Shown here: positions 46,902 to 56,652 of the stretch, in pieces | How the letters are laid out: each line of letters opens with the position of its first letter | How positions within the stretch are numbered: position 1 is the stretch's first letter | NCBI GenBank assembly: GCA_030913385.1 | Contig: CP133159.1 | Location: 2,874,584-2,938,583 of the forward strand | Direction: 5' to 3' | DNA: 64,000 nucleotides | Source: Cytophagaceae bacterium ABcell3 | GTDB lineage: Bacteria; Bacteroidota; Bacteroidia; Cytophagales; Cytophagaceae | Position numbers and translations under genes: made by a program | The notes under the pieces: model-generated | Databases searched by the model: none | Told to the model about the DNA's origin: nothing | Seen by the model: the letters and a program-made list of their open reading frames with translations, nothing else

Positions 46902-47057
46902 TATCTCTCTATTTTATATTCCCTACATGTTTCTCTATATCCATAACCTTTAGTAGGTAGTAAATGGTTCACCAATGTATCTTGGCATCTAATGATATGG
47001 GCGAAAAGGCTGGTTTGGGCTTATTTTGGGCGTTTTACAAACTGCACAATTTTGTAG

Positions 47058-47087
47058 AGAGAGAAGGCGCAATTTGCGCTTCTCTCT
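47058..47087. terminator. Hairpin downstream of cysM
   Basis: AGAGAGAAGGCGCAA pairs with TTGCGCTTCTCTCT, with one bulged base. There is no strong T-run on the minus strand, so it may be a transcript-stabilising stem or a weak terminator of the cysE-cysM operon. Confidence 0.55.
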
Positions 47088-47110
47088 AAAAGGTTAAGTT
47101 ACCAATGTCT

Positions 47111-47992
47111 TTAACCAAAGAGGTCAGAAGATAGGTACCTGTCTCCACGATCGCAGATAATACATACTATAACTCCGCTGTCGATTTGTTCGCTGAGCTT
47201 TGCAGCAGAAGCAACAGCACCGCCACTGCTCATTCCAGCAAATATGCCTTCTTCTCTGGATAGTCTCCTTGTCATTTGAGTGGCTTCCTCTTGTGAGACA
47301 TCTATTATTTGATCTACCCGTTCTTTGTCAAAGATTTTTGGGAGGTACTCTACTGGCCACCTTCTTATTCCTGGAATTTTGGATCCGTCGGTAGGCTGTA
47401 CTCCTACAATTTGAATGGCTTCATTTTGCTCTTTTAAAAATCTTGAAACCCCCATTATCGTACCTGTAGTACCCATTGAAGAAACAAAATGAGTAATTTT
47501 CTGATGGGTGTCTTTCCAGATTTCTGGCCCCGTAGAGTGGTAATGGGCCATGTAGTTGTCTGTATTGGCAAATTGGTTCAGCATCATATAGCCTCCACTG
47601 GCTACTTTTTCATGGGCAAGGTCGATAGCAGCTTCCATAGATCCGTCGGCCGGTGTCAAAATTACTTTTGCTCCATAAGCCTCCATGGTTAGAATGCGCT
47701 CTTTGGTGGAATTTTCAGGCATTATCAATTCTATATCTATTCCATAAAGCCGGGCTATCATTGCTAGCGCTATTCCTGTGTTGCCACTAGTGGCTTCAAC
47801 GAGTTTCATGCCTGGCTTGAGTTCCCCTCGTTCTAAGGCACCTTTTATCATTCCAAAAGCTGCGCGGTCTTTTACGCTTCCTCCTGGATTATGCCCTTCA
47901 AGCTTGGCGAAAAGTTGAATCCCTGGTTTTTTAATTATATTCTTAAGTTCAACAAGTGGTGTGTTACCAACAAAATCCAATAAAGAAGCCAT
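47111..47992 (-). CDS. cysM: O-acetylserine sulfhydrylase B (cysteine synthase B)
   Basis: 293 residues. PLP lysine Lys41 in NPGGSVKDRAA, substrate loop TSGNTGIAL (about 69-77) and GTTGTIMGVSRFL phosphate-binding loop place it in the cysteine synthase family. The IRRWPVEYLPKIFD stretch matches the CysM branch. It converts O-acetylserine and sulfide or thiosulfate to cysteine. It begins 5 bp after cysE, so the two enzymes of cysteine synthesis form an operon. Confidence 0.92.
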   Translation of the reverse strand: MASLLDFVGNTPLVELKNIIKKPGIQLFAKLEGHNPGGSVKDRAAFGMIKGALERGELKPGMKLVEATSGNTGIALAMIARLYGIDIELIMPENSTKERILTMEAYGAKVILTPADGSMEAAIDLAHEKVASGGYMMLNQFANTDNYMAHYHSTGPEIWKDTHQKITHFVSSMGTTGTIMGVSRFLKEQNEAIQIVGVQPTDGSKIPGIRRWPVEYLPKIFDKERVDQIIDVSQEEATQMTRRLSREEGIFAGMSSGGAVASAAKLSEQIDSGVIVCIICDRGDRYLSSDLFG

Positions 47993-47997
47993 AAAAA

Positions 47998-48807
47998 TTA
48001 AATTTTAGTTTTTCGAGTCATTTTTACTTGGGCTTGATGATAAACCCTTGAGAATGGAGGGACACTGGTGGTTAACCATACGTTTCCACCAATAATACTG
48101 TCATGGCCGATAACTGTTTCTCCTCCTAAAATTGTAGCTCCTGAATAAATTACTACATTGTCTTCAATAGTCGGGTGTCTTTTGGTTTCAGCCATATCTT
48201 TAGAAACACTCATGGCTCCTAAGGTGACACCTTGATAAAGTTTTACATTTTTTCCTATTACGGCTGTTTCTCCAATAACAATGCCCGTACCATGATCTAT
48301 AAAAAAGTTAGGTTGAATTTGCGCCGCCGGGTGGATGTCTATACCCGTTCTTGAGTGCGCATATTCGGTAAGTATCCGTGGTAAAAGGGGAATGTTTAGT
48401 TGGTATAAGCCGTGTGCCAATCTATAAAACGCTATTGCATAAAAACCCGGATAGGTTCTAATGACCTCATATTCTGTTTTGGCTGCAGGGTCTCCATTTA
48501 GTATAGAGTGGATATCCTGGATAAGGTAGTCGTATATTTCAGGAATCTTTTTCATATATGCAGCGGACAAAAGGGGAGCAGGGCAAGGCAGGAGGTGTTC
48601 CATCGAACTTAAAATATCTATAAGCTCTTGTTCCCTACGCTCAAAAAAGTTTTCTATATCTTTGGGGTCTTTATATTGTACACGAGATTGCTCAGGAAAC
48701 ATGACCAAGAGGATTTTGGTTATTAACCTGCTTATGGCAGAGGTAGCAGGAAGACGTGGTATTTCTTGGTGCTTTAGGTAAAGTTTTTCAACAAATGTAT
48801 TTTTCAT
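47998..48807 (-). CDS. cysE: Serine O-acetyltransferase
   Basis: 269 residues from the ATG at 48807. An upstream TTG at 48834 would lie inside the promoter element at 48832..48839, so it is less likely. The C-terminal part is a left-handed beta-helix with hexapeptide repeats and the active-site loop DIHPAAQIQPNFFIDHGTGIVIGETAVIG. It acetylates serine with acetyl-CoA as the first step of cysteine synthesis. The long N-terminal helical domain places it with EpsC-like enzymes of Bacteroidota. Confidence 0.92.
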   Translation of the reverse strand: MKNTFVEKLYLKHQEIPRLPATSAISRLITKILLVMFPEQSRVQYKDPKDIENFFERREQELIDILSSMEHLLPCPAPLLSAAYMKKIPEIYDYLIQDIHSILNGDPAAKTEYEVIRTYPGFYAIAFYRLAHGLYQLNIPLLPRILTEYAHSRTGIDIHPAAQIQPNFFIDHGTGIVIGETAVIGKNVKLYQGVTLGAMSVSKDMAETKRHPTIEDNVVIYSGATILGGETVIGHDSIIGGNVWLTTSVPPFSRVYHQAQVKMTRKTKI

Positions 48808-48831
48808 TCTTGTTTCCTGTTCTAAGAATTG

Positions 48832-48839
48832 CAAATTTA
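48832..48839 (-). promoter_or_regulatory. Candidate -7 promoter element of cysE-cysM
   Basis: On the minus strand the bases read TAAATTTG, an exact TAnnTTTG match, 24 bp before the chosen ATG. It supports the ATG at 48807 over the TTG at 48834. No clear -33 box is seen. Confidence 0.5.
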
Positions 48840-48888
48840 TATATAATGATGCTTTTATAATGAAAAAAGTGAGGTTTTGATTGAATAA

Positions 48889-51273
48889 CTACTCTTTGGA
48901 GGAAATAAATTCCATCATGAAGTCATTGTTTAGTTTTAGCTTACCGTCAACTTTTTCTCCCGTTTCATTTTTTACGAAACCTTTTATTAAGGACGTTTCT
49001 TTTCCGGAAAGTAAATGGCCTAAATGGGTCTTGTTAATCTCTTTTCCCCACCAAGTAAGCGGTATGCGAAGTTTGCAGCCTGCTTTCCATTCAGAGCACC
49101 CATAGGCAGTTTTTCCTTGCAATATGTGGCCTTTCTTACACTTTGGGCAAGAAAGGGCTTCTGTTTTTACTGTCTTTTTCTCTTTCTTCTCAAAAACCAC
49201 TTTACAGTTTTCATCCAATGATAAGATGCCTTCTATACTTTGATTGTCTATTTTAAAACCTTTAATGACAGATGTTTTTCCTTTTGAAATTAAACTGAAT
49301 ATTTGTTTTTCAGTCAATTTCTTCTCGTTGTAAACAAATGGTACAATAAACTTGCAGCCATTTTTATATTCACTGCATCCATATGCTTTGCTTCCTTTGA
49401 GCATATTCCCTTTTTTGCATTTTGGGCATGAGGGAGTTTTGGCCTCTACTTTTTTATTGGGTTGAGGTTTCGTTTCTTCCTGAACTTCTATCTCTATTTT
49501 TTCACCTTTACTTTTCTTTACATGCTGTACAATTTTTGAAACCATTTCTTTCATCTCATTGAGGAATGTTTTGGTTTCATAAGCTCCCTTTTCGATATCG
49601 CGCAGCTTTTTTTCCCAATTTCCTGTAAGTTCTGCCGATTTCAATAGTTCAAAATCTATGGTTTGTATGAGCTGTATGCCTGTTACAGTGGGTACAAGAT
49701 TTTTTCTTTCTTTTCGTATATAGTTTCTCCTGAAAAGTGTTTCTATGATATTTGCACGAGTAGAAGGTCTTCCAATGCCATTTTCTTTCATTAGGTCGCG
49801 CAGCTCATCATCGGCCACTTGTTTGCCCGCGGTTTCCATGGCCCTTAGAAGGGTAGCTTCTGTAAACGGCTTAGGTGGCCTGGTTTGTTTTTCAGCTAAA
49901 GCTGGTTCGTGTGGCCCTGATTCTCCTTCTTTAAACTCCGGCAAAAGCTGGTCGTCATCTTGCTCATTGTTGTCGTCGTCCTTCTTTTCTTCCATGTACA
50001 CTTTCCGCCAGCCCTCATCCAGTATCTGCTTACCTGTTGCTTTAAACTCTGTCTTATCGGCTTCTCCTATTACCTCTGTTTTGGAAATTTTGCAGTCTGG
50101 ATATAGGGCAGCCAAAAACCTCAATACAATTAAGTTATAGACATTAGCCTCGTTGCCATACAAACTTCCTGCTTTTACACTGGTTGGGATTATGGCATGG
50201 TGATCTGTTACTTTTTTGTCATTAAATACATTTTTAGACTTCCTGATCGGTGCGTCTAGCAGAGGCTGTGTCAAATGTTCGTACCCACTTAATTTAGACA
50301 GCACACCTTTCATTTTAGGATACATGTCTGTAGGCAAATAGACCGTGTCTACCCTGGGGTAGGTAACAAGTTTTTTTTCGTAAAGGTTTTGGACTGTTTT
50401 TAAGGTTTGATCTGCTGACAGCCCAAACTTTTTGTTGCATTCAACCTGGAGAGAAGTTAGGTCGAAAAGTTTTGGAGGACTTTCTTTGCCGTTTTTCTTT
50501 TTAAAAGAAATGATCTTGAAAGGCTTGTCTTTTATATTGTTCAGTACCTCTTCTGCTTCTTCAACTGAGAAGAACTTTCCAGATTTTGCAGAAAAGAGGA
50601 CATTTCTGTATTTCGTTTTAAGCTCCCAATACGTTTGCGGTTTAAAATTCTCGATTTCCAGGTGTCGGTTTACTATTAGTGCCAAGGTAGGAGTTTGCAC
50701 TCTGCCTATAGAAAGGACTTGCTTTCCTTCGCCATATTTTAAAGTATATAATCTGGTTGCATTAATGCCTAACAGCCAGTCTCCTATAGCCCTTGAGCTC
50801 CCTGCTGCATACAGAAGGTCAAAATCTTTGCTGTCCTTTAGTTTGTTGAAACCTTCTTTTATCGCTTCTTCGGTCAAAGAAGAAATCCATAGCCGCTTTA
50901 CAGGTTTTTTACATTTGACCTTAGTCAAAACCCAGCGCTGAATTACCTCTCCCTCTTGCCCAGCATCCCCACAGTTTATTACCTCTTCTGCTTTCTCTAC
51001 TAACTTGCCAATTATACCTAACTGCTTTTGGATGCCCTGGTTGTTTATTTCTTTGATGCCAAAGCGAGTAGGCAGGATAGGCAGATGGTGCATTTTCCAC
51101 CATTTCAACTGAGGGTTGTAATCCTGAGGCTCTTTGAGCGTACACAAATGTCCTATGGTCCAGGTTATTTGGTAACCATTGCCTTCATAATATCCATCTT
51201 TTCTATTTTTAGCGCCAAGGATAGAGGCTATTTCCCTGGCTACACTAGGTTTTTCAGCAATGCAGACTTTCAA
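48889..51273 (-). CDS. topB: DNA topoisomerase III (type IA)
   Basis: 794 residues. The Toprim domain begins MKVCIAEKPSVAREIA and reads GDAGQEGEVIQRW (residues 102-114), where canonical type IA enzymes have DADREGE, so the second acidic residue is Gly. The cleavage tyrosine is Tyr305 in VTYPRVDT. The C-terminal region contains two C-x2-C-x8to12-C-type zinc-ribbon repeats (CPKCKKGN and CPKCKKGH). It relaxes and decatenates DNA. It is downstream of truC and upstream of cysE on the same strand. Confidence 0.88.
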   Translation of the reverse strand: MKVCIAEKPSVAREIASILGAKNRKDGYYEGNGYQITWTIGHLCTLKEPQDYNPQLKWWKMHHLPILPTRFGIKEINNQGIQKQLGIIGKLVEKAEEVINCGDAGQEGEVIQRWVLTKVKCKKPVKRLWISSLTEEAIKEGFNKLKDSKDFDLLYAAGSSRAIGDWLLGINATRLYTLKYGEGKQVLSIGRVQTPTLALIVNRHLEIENFKPQTYWELKTKYRNVLFSAKSGKFFSVEEAEEVLNNIKDKPFKIISFKKKNGKESPPKLFDLTSLQVECNKKFGLSADQTLKTVQNLYEKKLVTYPRVDTVYLPTDMYPKMKGVLSKLSGYEHLTQPLLDAPIRKSKNVFNDKKVTDHHAIIPTSVKAGSLYGNEANVYNLIVLRFLAALYPDCKISKTEVIGEADKTEFKATGKQILDEGWRKVYMEEKKDDDNNEQDDDQLLPEFKEGESGPHEPALAEKQTRPPKPFTEATLLRAMETAGKQVADDELRDLMKENGIGRPSTRANIIETLFRRNYIRKERKNLVPTVTGIQLIQTIDFELLKSAELTGNWEKKLRDIEKGAYETKTFLNEMKEMVSKIVQHVKKSKGEKIEIEVQEETKPQPNKKVEAKTPSCPKCKKGNMLKGSKAYGCSEYKNGCKFIVPFVYNEKKLTEKQIFSLISKGKTSVIKGFKIDNQSIEGILSLDENCKVVFEKKEKKTVKTEALSCPKCKKGHILQGKTAYGCSEWKAGCKLRIPLTWWGKEINKTHLGHLLSGKETSLIKGFVKNETGEKVDGKLKLNNDFMMEFISSKE

Positions 51274-51364
51274 TGTTTTTTCAGAAATAGCAATCTTAAA
51301 GTTAGAAAAAATATTTAAATGTGTCGAAGGAAAACTTTATATAATGTTGTAATGGCTTCTTTCA

Positions 51365-52087
51365 CTATTCAGGTTTTTCATGTGCAACTTGTTTGAAATC
51401 AGGTAATTTTAGCTTTAATAGATCCGCTATTCTTGAGAATTCGCTCTGAACAGGAGCAGCAAGGGTAATTTTTTTATTGCAGACAGGGTGGTTGATAGTC
51501 AGCTCAGCTGCATGCAGAAGCATAGTGTTTAATTGCCAAGTATTTTTAAAAAAACGATTTTGTTTATTGCAACCATGGGGGCGGTCACCAATAATGGGGT
51601 GTGAAATATGTGCAAAATGCCTTCTGATTTGATGCATTCGTCCGGTTTTCGGATATACCTCTACCAAAGAGTACCTGACGCTGTTATGGTTGCCTAAGGG
51701 AATGGGAAGCTCAGTTGTTGCTAATCTAGTATAGTTTGTAATTGCTGTCTGTACAATGCCGTTTTCATTTCTCAACGGATAATCAATCTCTCCAGACTCA
51801 GGAGCAAAACCCCTTACTATAGCTAAGTGTTTTTTAATAGTTGTATGGTCAAAAAACTGCTGTTGGACTGGATAAACCAAATCGCTTTGAAGAGTAAATA
51901 GCAACACGCCCCCGGTTTTTCTGTCAATTCTATGCACAGGCCAAACTCTTTGTCCTATCTGATCTCGAAGTAATTGTAAAGCACATTCATTGGCATCTCG
52001 GGCTATTGGGGAGAAATGAGTCAACAGCCCATGAGGTTTGTTAATGGCTACGAGTGCCTCGTCTTTATAGATTATTGGAAGCTCCAA
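51365..52087 (-). CDS. truC: tRNA pseudouridine(65) synthase-like RluA-family enzyme
   Basis: 240 residues. The catalytic motif is HRIDRKTGGVLLF with Asp55, and TGRMHQIRRHFAHISHPIIGD is the second family signature; the latter strongly resembles TruC, which modifies U65 of tRNA. There is no S4 RNA-binding domain, as in TruC. It is followed 92 bp later by topB on the same strand, possibly in one transcript. Confidence 0.85.
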   Translation of the reverse strand: MELPIIYKDEALVAINKPHGLLTHFSPIARDANECALQLLRDQIGQRVWPVHRIDRKTGGVLLFTLQSDLVYPVQQQFFDHTTIKKHLAIVRGFAPESGEIDYPLRNENGIVQTAITNYTRLATTELPIPLGNHNSVRYSLVEVYPKTGRMHQIRRHFAHISHPIIGDRPHGCNKQNRFFKNTWQLNTMLLHAAELTINHPVCNKKITLAAPVQSEFSRIADLLKLKLPDFKQVAHEKPE

Positions 52088-52273
52088 AGTGTAATGGTTT
52101 AATAGAATGTAAAATTAGTTAGTAATAATTGAATTATACGTTGTTAGTCGACAAAATTATATTTTCAAAGGGAGAATTATGTCACTACTCATTGGTTAAA
52201 TATCTGAATTTATTGTAAATTCAAGCAATTTTTAGAACAATTTTAGGCAGGAACGAAAGAACAGCAGAATTAG

Positions 52274-54853
52274 ATGGACAACTCCGCAAATAGTAACGTA
52301 CAAGTTTTTAAAAGTTTAATAGGTACGAGGTATGAGATGTATAACAGTCTCTTTACCTCTCTACCATTTAGTAAGGTAGAAAAAACAGGTGTTTTATTAT
52401 CTTTATTTGTACTTCATTGTGAAGAAGGGTTGAATAAAGGCTTGAGCCCTTCTGAAATGATTAAATCATTTTTTGAACAGTTTACTTCATACCGAACAGA
52501 GCAAGAGCAAAATAGTCTTTTGTTTCGTTTTATTCAGTATGCAGAAAGACAGGTAGTGCTTTTTGATGCACTTGAGGATGCTGCTTTCAAGCATGTGCAT
52601 GATATGAAAGGTGTTGGTACTTTAAAGCATCTCGAAAGCCCGATTGACCAAAACATGTCTCAGGAAAAACTGGCTCAGAAGTTTGAAGACTTCGCCGTCA
52701 GGTTGGTTTTAACTGCCCACCCGACCCAGTTTTATACCAGTGAGGTGTTAGGCATTATTCATGATTTGTCTAAAGCGCTTACCTCGGATAATACGGCCCT
52801 TGTCAATACATACTTGCAGCAGTTGGGTAAAACTCCATTTTTTAAGAAAACAAAGCCTTCCCCTTATGAGGAAGCTATCAACTTGATTTGGTTCCTTGAA
52901 AATGTTTTTTACCAATCAGCAGGACGGATTCTTGCTTATTTAAAAAATCAATATCCAGACGCGGTCAATGCCAATAACCACCTAATAAGAATGGGTTTTT
53001 GGCCAGGAGGAGACCGTGATGGAAACCCTTATGTAAACGCTGGTATTACTATTAAAGTAGCAGAGGCCTTAAGGGGAAGTATTGTGAAGTCTTATTACAT
53101 GGACGTACGCCGTCTAAAAAGAAGACTTACTTTTGATGGCTTGGGTAATATCCTCACAGAATTGGAAGAAAAGCTATACAATAACCTGTTTATACCTGGA
53201 CATAAAGCAGACTTGACCAAAGAGGACATTATTGGCTCTCTGACAAAAATAAGGAATACAATTATTGAAAAGCATAACGGCTTGTTCCTCGAAATGGTTG
53301 AGAACCTGTTAAGTAAAGTAGAGCTTTTTGGACTATTCTTCGCTTCTTTAGATGTAAGGCAGGACAGTTCTGTTCATGCTCAACTGCTTGAAGCCATTTC
53401 AGAAAGAACTGATTTGCTACCTGATAACTACAAGACGCTTTCTGACAATGAGAAAATTGACCTTTTACTTCATGTCAGAGGAAAGGTGGATCCTTCGGTT
53501 TTTGAGGATAATGAATTATTTAAAGATACCCTTGAGACCATTGCTGCTATTAAAGAAATACAAGAGTTTAATGGAGAAAGCGGTTGTCATAGATACATCA
53601 TTAGCCACAGCACCAGTGCGTTAAATGTTATTGAAGTATATGGCCTCTTTCTTCTTGGAGGGTGGAAGCCAGAAGAACTTACCATTGATATTGTTCCTTT
53701 GTTTGAAACCATAGATGACCTTCGCAATGCGGGCGATGTTATGAAGGAGCTTTACACCAATAAGATTTACCGTGAGCAACTTCACAAGCGCTCAAGTATA
53801 CAAACCATTATGCTTGGGTTTTCCGATGGAACTAAGGACGGGGGCTACTTAATGGCCAATTGGAGCATTTATAAAACCAAAGAAGAACTGAGCGCTATTT
53901 CCAGAGAGTATGATGTACAGGTAGTGTTTTTTGATGGAAGGGGAGGACCTCCTGCCAGGGGTGGTGGAAAAACCCACCAGTTTTACGCTTCTATGGGAAA
54001 AAATATTTCTAGTAAAGAAATTCAGCTTACTATACAAGGTCAGACCATCAGTTCAAACTTTGGTAATGTCGATGCGGCTCAGTATAACATTGAGCAATTG
54101 ATGAATGCAGGTATAAGTAACGCTTTGTTTTCTTCTGAAACTGCTACTTTGAATCAAGAAGAGGACAATCTCTTAAACATGATAGCTGAGGAAAGTTATG
54201 TAGCTTATAATGAATTGAAGAACCATCCGGAATTTATAGAATACCTTAATTATGTGAGTCCTTTGAGGTATTATGCAGAGACCAATATTGGTAGTCGCCC
54301 ATCTAAACGTAAATCAGGTAAACTGAACTTAAATGACTTAAGGGCTGTGCCTTATGTTGGGTCATGGAGCCAGTTAAAGCAGAATTTGCCTGGTTATTAC
54401 GGTGTGGGGGCTGCTTTTGAAAAACTAGAAGCGACTGGAAAATGGGATGAGCTACAGAAGCTATACAAACACTCTTTGTTTTTCAAGACATTGATTGATA
54501 ACTGTGAAATGGCCATGAGCAAATGCTATTTTCCTGCCACAGCTTATTTGGCGAAGCATGAGAAATATGGCAATCTATGGCAAAATATATATGAAGAGTA
54601 TGAGCGGACGAAGAAGTACTTGCTGAAATTAACCGGTGCATCAGAAATTATGGGTAACAAACCGGTAGACTATTTGTCTATTCAGATGCGTCAAAGAATT
54701 GAGCTTCCGTTGATACTAATTCAACAACATGCGCTCACGAAAATCAGGGAAATGGCTGAGCAAGGACAAGATTTGCCTGAAAAAAGAATCTACGAAAAGC
54801 TGGTTATACGGTGTTCTTTTGGGATTATCAATGCAGAACGGAATTCTGCTTAA
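52274..54853 (+). CDS. ppc: Phosphoenolpyruvate carboxylase
   Basis: 859 residues, full length. Landmarks are VLTAHPTQ (His149 of the bicarbonate site), GGDRDGNPYV and the glycine-rich FFDGRGGPPARGGGKTHQF loop, with HHS-like TQIM... end motifs and C-terminal IRCSFGIINAERNSA. It carboxylates PEP to oxaloacetate as an anaplerotic step. The sequence is of the bacterial type with a variant NSA rather than QNTG tail. No neighbour in the same operon. Confidence 0.92.
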   Translation: MDNSANSNVQVFKSLIGTRYEMYNSLFTSLPFSKVEKTGVLLSLFVLHCEEGLNKGLSPSEMIKSFFEQFTSYRTEQEQNSLLFRFIQYAERQVVLFDALEDAAFKHVHDMKGVGTLKHLESPIDQNMSQEKLAQKFEDFAVRLVLTAHPTQFYTSEVLGIIHDLSKALTSDNTALVNTYLQQLGKTPFFKKTKPSPYEEAINLIWFLENVFYQSAGRILAYLKNQYPDAVNANNHLIRMGFWPGGDRDGNPYVNAGITIKVAEALRGSIVKSYYMDVRRLKRRLTFDGLGNILTELEEKLYNNLFIPGHKADLTKEDIIGSLTKIRNTIIEKHNGLFLEMVENLLSKVELFGLFFASLDVRQDSSVHAQLLEAISERTDLLPDNYKTLSDNEKIDLLLHVRGKVDPSVFEDNELFKDTLETIAAIKEIQEFNGESGCHRYIISHSTSALNVIEVYGLFLLGGWKPEELTIDIVPLFETIDDLRNAGDVMKELYTNKIYREQLHKRSSIQTIMLGFSDGTKDGGYLMANWSIYKTKEELSAISREYDVQVVFFDGRGGPPARGGGKTHQFYASMGKNISSKEIQLTIQGQTISSNFGNVDAAQYNIEQLMNAGISNALFSSETATLNQEEDNLLNMIAEESYVAYNELKNHPEFIEYLNYVSPLRYYAETNIGSRPSKRKSGKLNLNDLRAVPYVGSWSQLKQNLPGYYGVGAAFEKLEATGKWDELQKLYKHSLFFKTLIDNCEMAMSKCYFPATAYLAKHEKYGNLWQNIYEEYERTKKYLLKLTGASEIMGNKPVDYLSIQMRQRIELPLILIQQHALTKIREMAEQGQDLPEKRIYEKLVIRCSFGIINAERNSA

Positions 54854-54921
54854 AACTGTTAAGCTTTTTAAGGGTTATATATGACATGTGCACTATAGAC
54901 AGATTTGTCTATGGTGCTTTG

Positions 54922-54972
54922 TTAAACCTGGATTTCACGCAATAGAAAGTTCTAATGCTTATTTTAGGTTAA
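54922..54972. repeat. Short AACCTG element (copy E)
   Basis: TTAAACCTGGATTTCACGCA begins it and TTTTAGGTTAA ends it, about 50 bp. It joins the left tip to the right 35 bp of the long copies. It lies after ppc and before the gtrA gene, in the same orientation as copy F. Confidence 0.7.
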
Positions 54973-55014
54973 AATATTAAAACAGAGCATTTTTGCTCTT
55001 CGAATGATTGATTG

Positions 55015-55545
55015 ATGTTAAGAAAGCTTATCCTAAAAATTACTGATCCCTTTTATCCATTATGCAGCAGGTTTTTGGACATTCAAACCTATAGGTATGG
55101 AGTATGTGGCGCTTCTAATACAGCACTGGACATCTTTTTGTATTTCGTTTCTTATAACTTTATCTTAAACAAGCAGATTGTTTCTCTTGCAGGTTTTTCT
55201 ATAAGTCCGCATATTGCTGCATTTTTAATGGCTTTTAGCATTACTGCGCCAGCAGGCTTTTTATTGATGCGTATTGTAGTCTTTCCTGAATCAACAATAA
55301 AAGGCTGGGTGCAATTGAGCAGGTATTTTTCAGTTGTTGCATTAAACCTGTTCCTTAATTATGTATTGTTGAAGCTTTTTGTGGATGTTATGAACTTTTA
55401 TCCAACACCGGCCAAAATATTAAATACCGCTCTTATTGTTGCTATTACTTTTATTCTTCAAAAGTATTTTACCTTTAGGGTCAAAAAGATACCAAAGAAA
55501 GTTATTCCAAGAAAGTTGAGAAAGAAAGAAATGGTGGAAGCATAA
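55015..55545 (+). CDS. GtrA-family membrane protein
   Basis: 176 residues from the ATG at 55015 (the adjacent TTG is ignored). Four transmembrane helices with RYGVCGASNTALDIFLYF, VVALNLFLNYVLL and ALIVAITFILQKYFTFR match the GtrA/DPMS-associated family, implicated in translocating lipid-linked sugars or glycosyl donors. The C-terminus is strongly basic (KKIPKKVIPRKLRKKE). It is bracketed by two short repeat copies, 42 bp before and 29 bp after, an unusual arrangement. Confidence 0.85.
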   Translation: MLRKLILKITDPFYPLCSRFLDIQTYRYGVCGASNTALDIFLYFVSYNFILNKQIVSLAGFSISPHIAAFLMAFSITAPAGFLLMRIVVFPESTIKGWVQLSRYFSVVALNLFLNYVLLKLFVDVMNFYPTPAKILNTALIVAITFILQKYFTFRVKKIPKKVIPRKLRKKEMVEA

Positions 55546-55574
55546 TTTTCAAGGCAAGCTTTTAGTGTTATGTG

Positions 55575-55624
55575 TTTAACCTGGATAATGCAATAGAAAG
55601 CCCTAATACATATTTCAGGTTTAA
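55575..55624. repeat. Short AACCTG element (copy F)
   Basis: TTTAACCTGGATAATGCAAT begins it and CATATTTCAGGTTTAAA ends it, about 50 bp. It lies downstream of the gtrA gene and has the same orientation as copy E. Confidence 0.7.
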
Positions 55625-55726
55625 ATGTGGTAGAGCGCTAAGTGCCGCTCTTAGGCATAAAAAATGTTGGGTAAAGAGTCTTTTTACCTTTTCTTTTTCA
55701 ATATTGCCCAGATTTTACAAATAAAA

Positions 55727-55768
55727 AAAAGAGGAGTTGCTTCCCATAAGGGAGACATCTCCTCTTTT
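55727..55768 (-). terminator. Terminator of the desaturase
   Basis: AAAAGAGGAG and CTCCTCTTTT (10 bp) enclose a smaller stem. On the minus strand a run of T follows, 10 bp past the desaturase stop. Confidence 0.85.
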
Positions 55769-55778
55769 GCTATTTATG

Positions 55779-56531
55779 TTATTGATTTACTTTTGCCATT
55801 TCCGGAGTTTTGGGTAATTTGATTATCCTTAACATTGATAGCAGTTTTATAATTGGGTATACCGGGTCAAACTCATACCACTTTGCACCAAAGTTAGGTT
55901 TGTCAGCGTGTTTGTGGTGGTTGTTTTGAAAGAGTTCCCCTAGCATAAAGAAGTCAAACACTAGCGTATTTTTAGATTTGTCGTTATTGTCAAAATTAGC
56001 ATACCCCATTTTATGTCCAAACCAGTTAACTATAGCACCGTGCACTGCGCCCATTAAAAAATGGATTGGTAATAAGAGGAACATCCACCATTGTGTGGCA
56101 AAAGCTACGTAAAAGCCAATATAAAGCAAGCCCCATGCAATTCTTGAATAGCCTGACTCGCCTAAATTGTCAATAAATTTCCATTCAGGTAGGTTGTTGG
56201 CAAAGCGTGTACCGATTTCTTTTCTGCTATATACTAGGTCATTATATATTTTTCTAGTGTGCCACATCATGGTGAAAATGTTGTTGTGATAATGAGGAGA
56301 ATGAGGATCTTTTTCTGTATCACTATAGGCATGGTGCATCCGGTGAAGGATGCCATAAGCTCTTGGTGTCAGGTAAGAAGAACCTTGAAATAAGTAACTG
56401 AGGATATAGAAGGTTCTTTCCCAAAACTTGTTCATCGAAAACATTTTGTGCGCACCATATCTATGGTGAAAGAATGTTTGTGTGAATAGAGATAGGTACC
56501 AATGTAACACAAAGAATAATAGTATTGTCAT
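55779..56531 (-). CDS. Acyl-lipid/acyl-CoA fatty-acid desaturase
   Basis: 250 residues. Diiron histidine boxes are HHRYGAH (near 22-28), HRMHHAYSD (about 63-71) and NNHHKH (about 204-209), embedded among four membrane segments. It introduces a double bond into membrane fatty acids, often delta-9, using oxygen. It is a short member compared with animal enzymes. A perfect palindrome 120 bp upstream of its start may be its operator. Confidence 0.9.
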   Translation of the reverse strand: MTILLFFVLHWYLSLFTQTFFHHRYGAHKMFSMNKFWERTFYILSYLFQGSSYLTPRAYGILHRMHHAYSDTEKDPHSPHYHNNIFTMMWHTRKIYNDLVYSRKEIGTRFANNLPEWKFIDNLGESGYSRIAWGLLYIGFYVAFATQWWMFLLLPIHFLMGAVHGAIVNWFGHKMGYANFDNNDKSKNTLVFDFFMLGELFQNNHHKHADKPNFGAKWYEFDPVYPIIKLLSMLRIIKLPKTPEMAKVNQ

Positions 56532-56652
56532 AATTTGAATTTAAGGTAAATTTTTTTTGTTTATAAGTATGTAAGTGTTTAAATAATATTAATTAAGTTA
56601 AAAATGTTCAACAACATATACATTGTTAATAGGTTTTTGTTATTATTCTATC

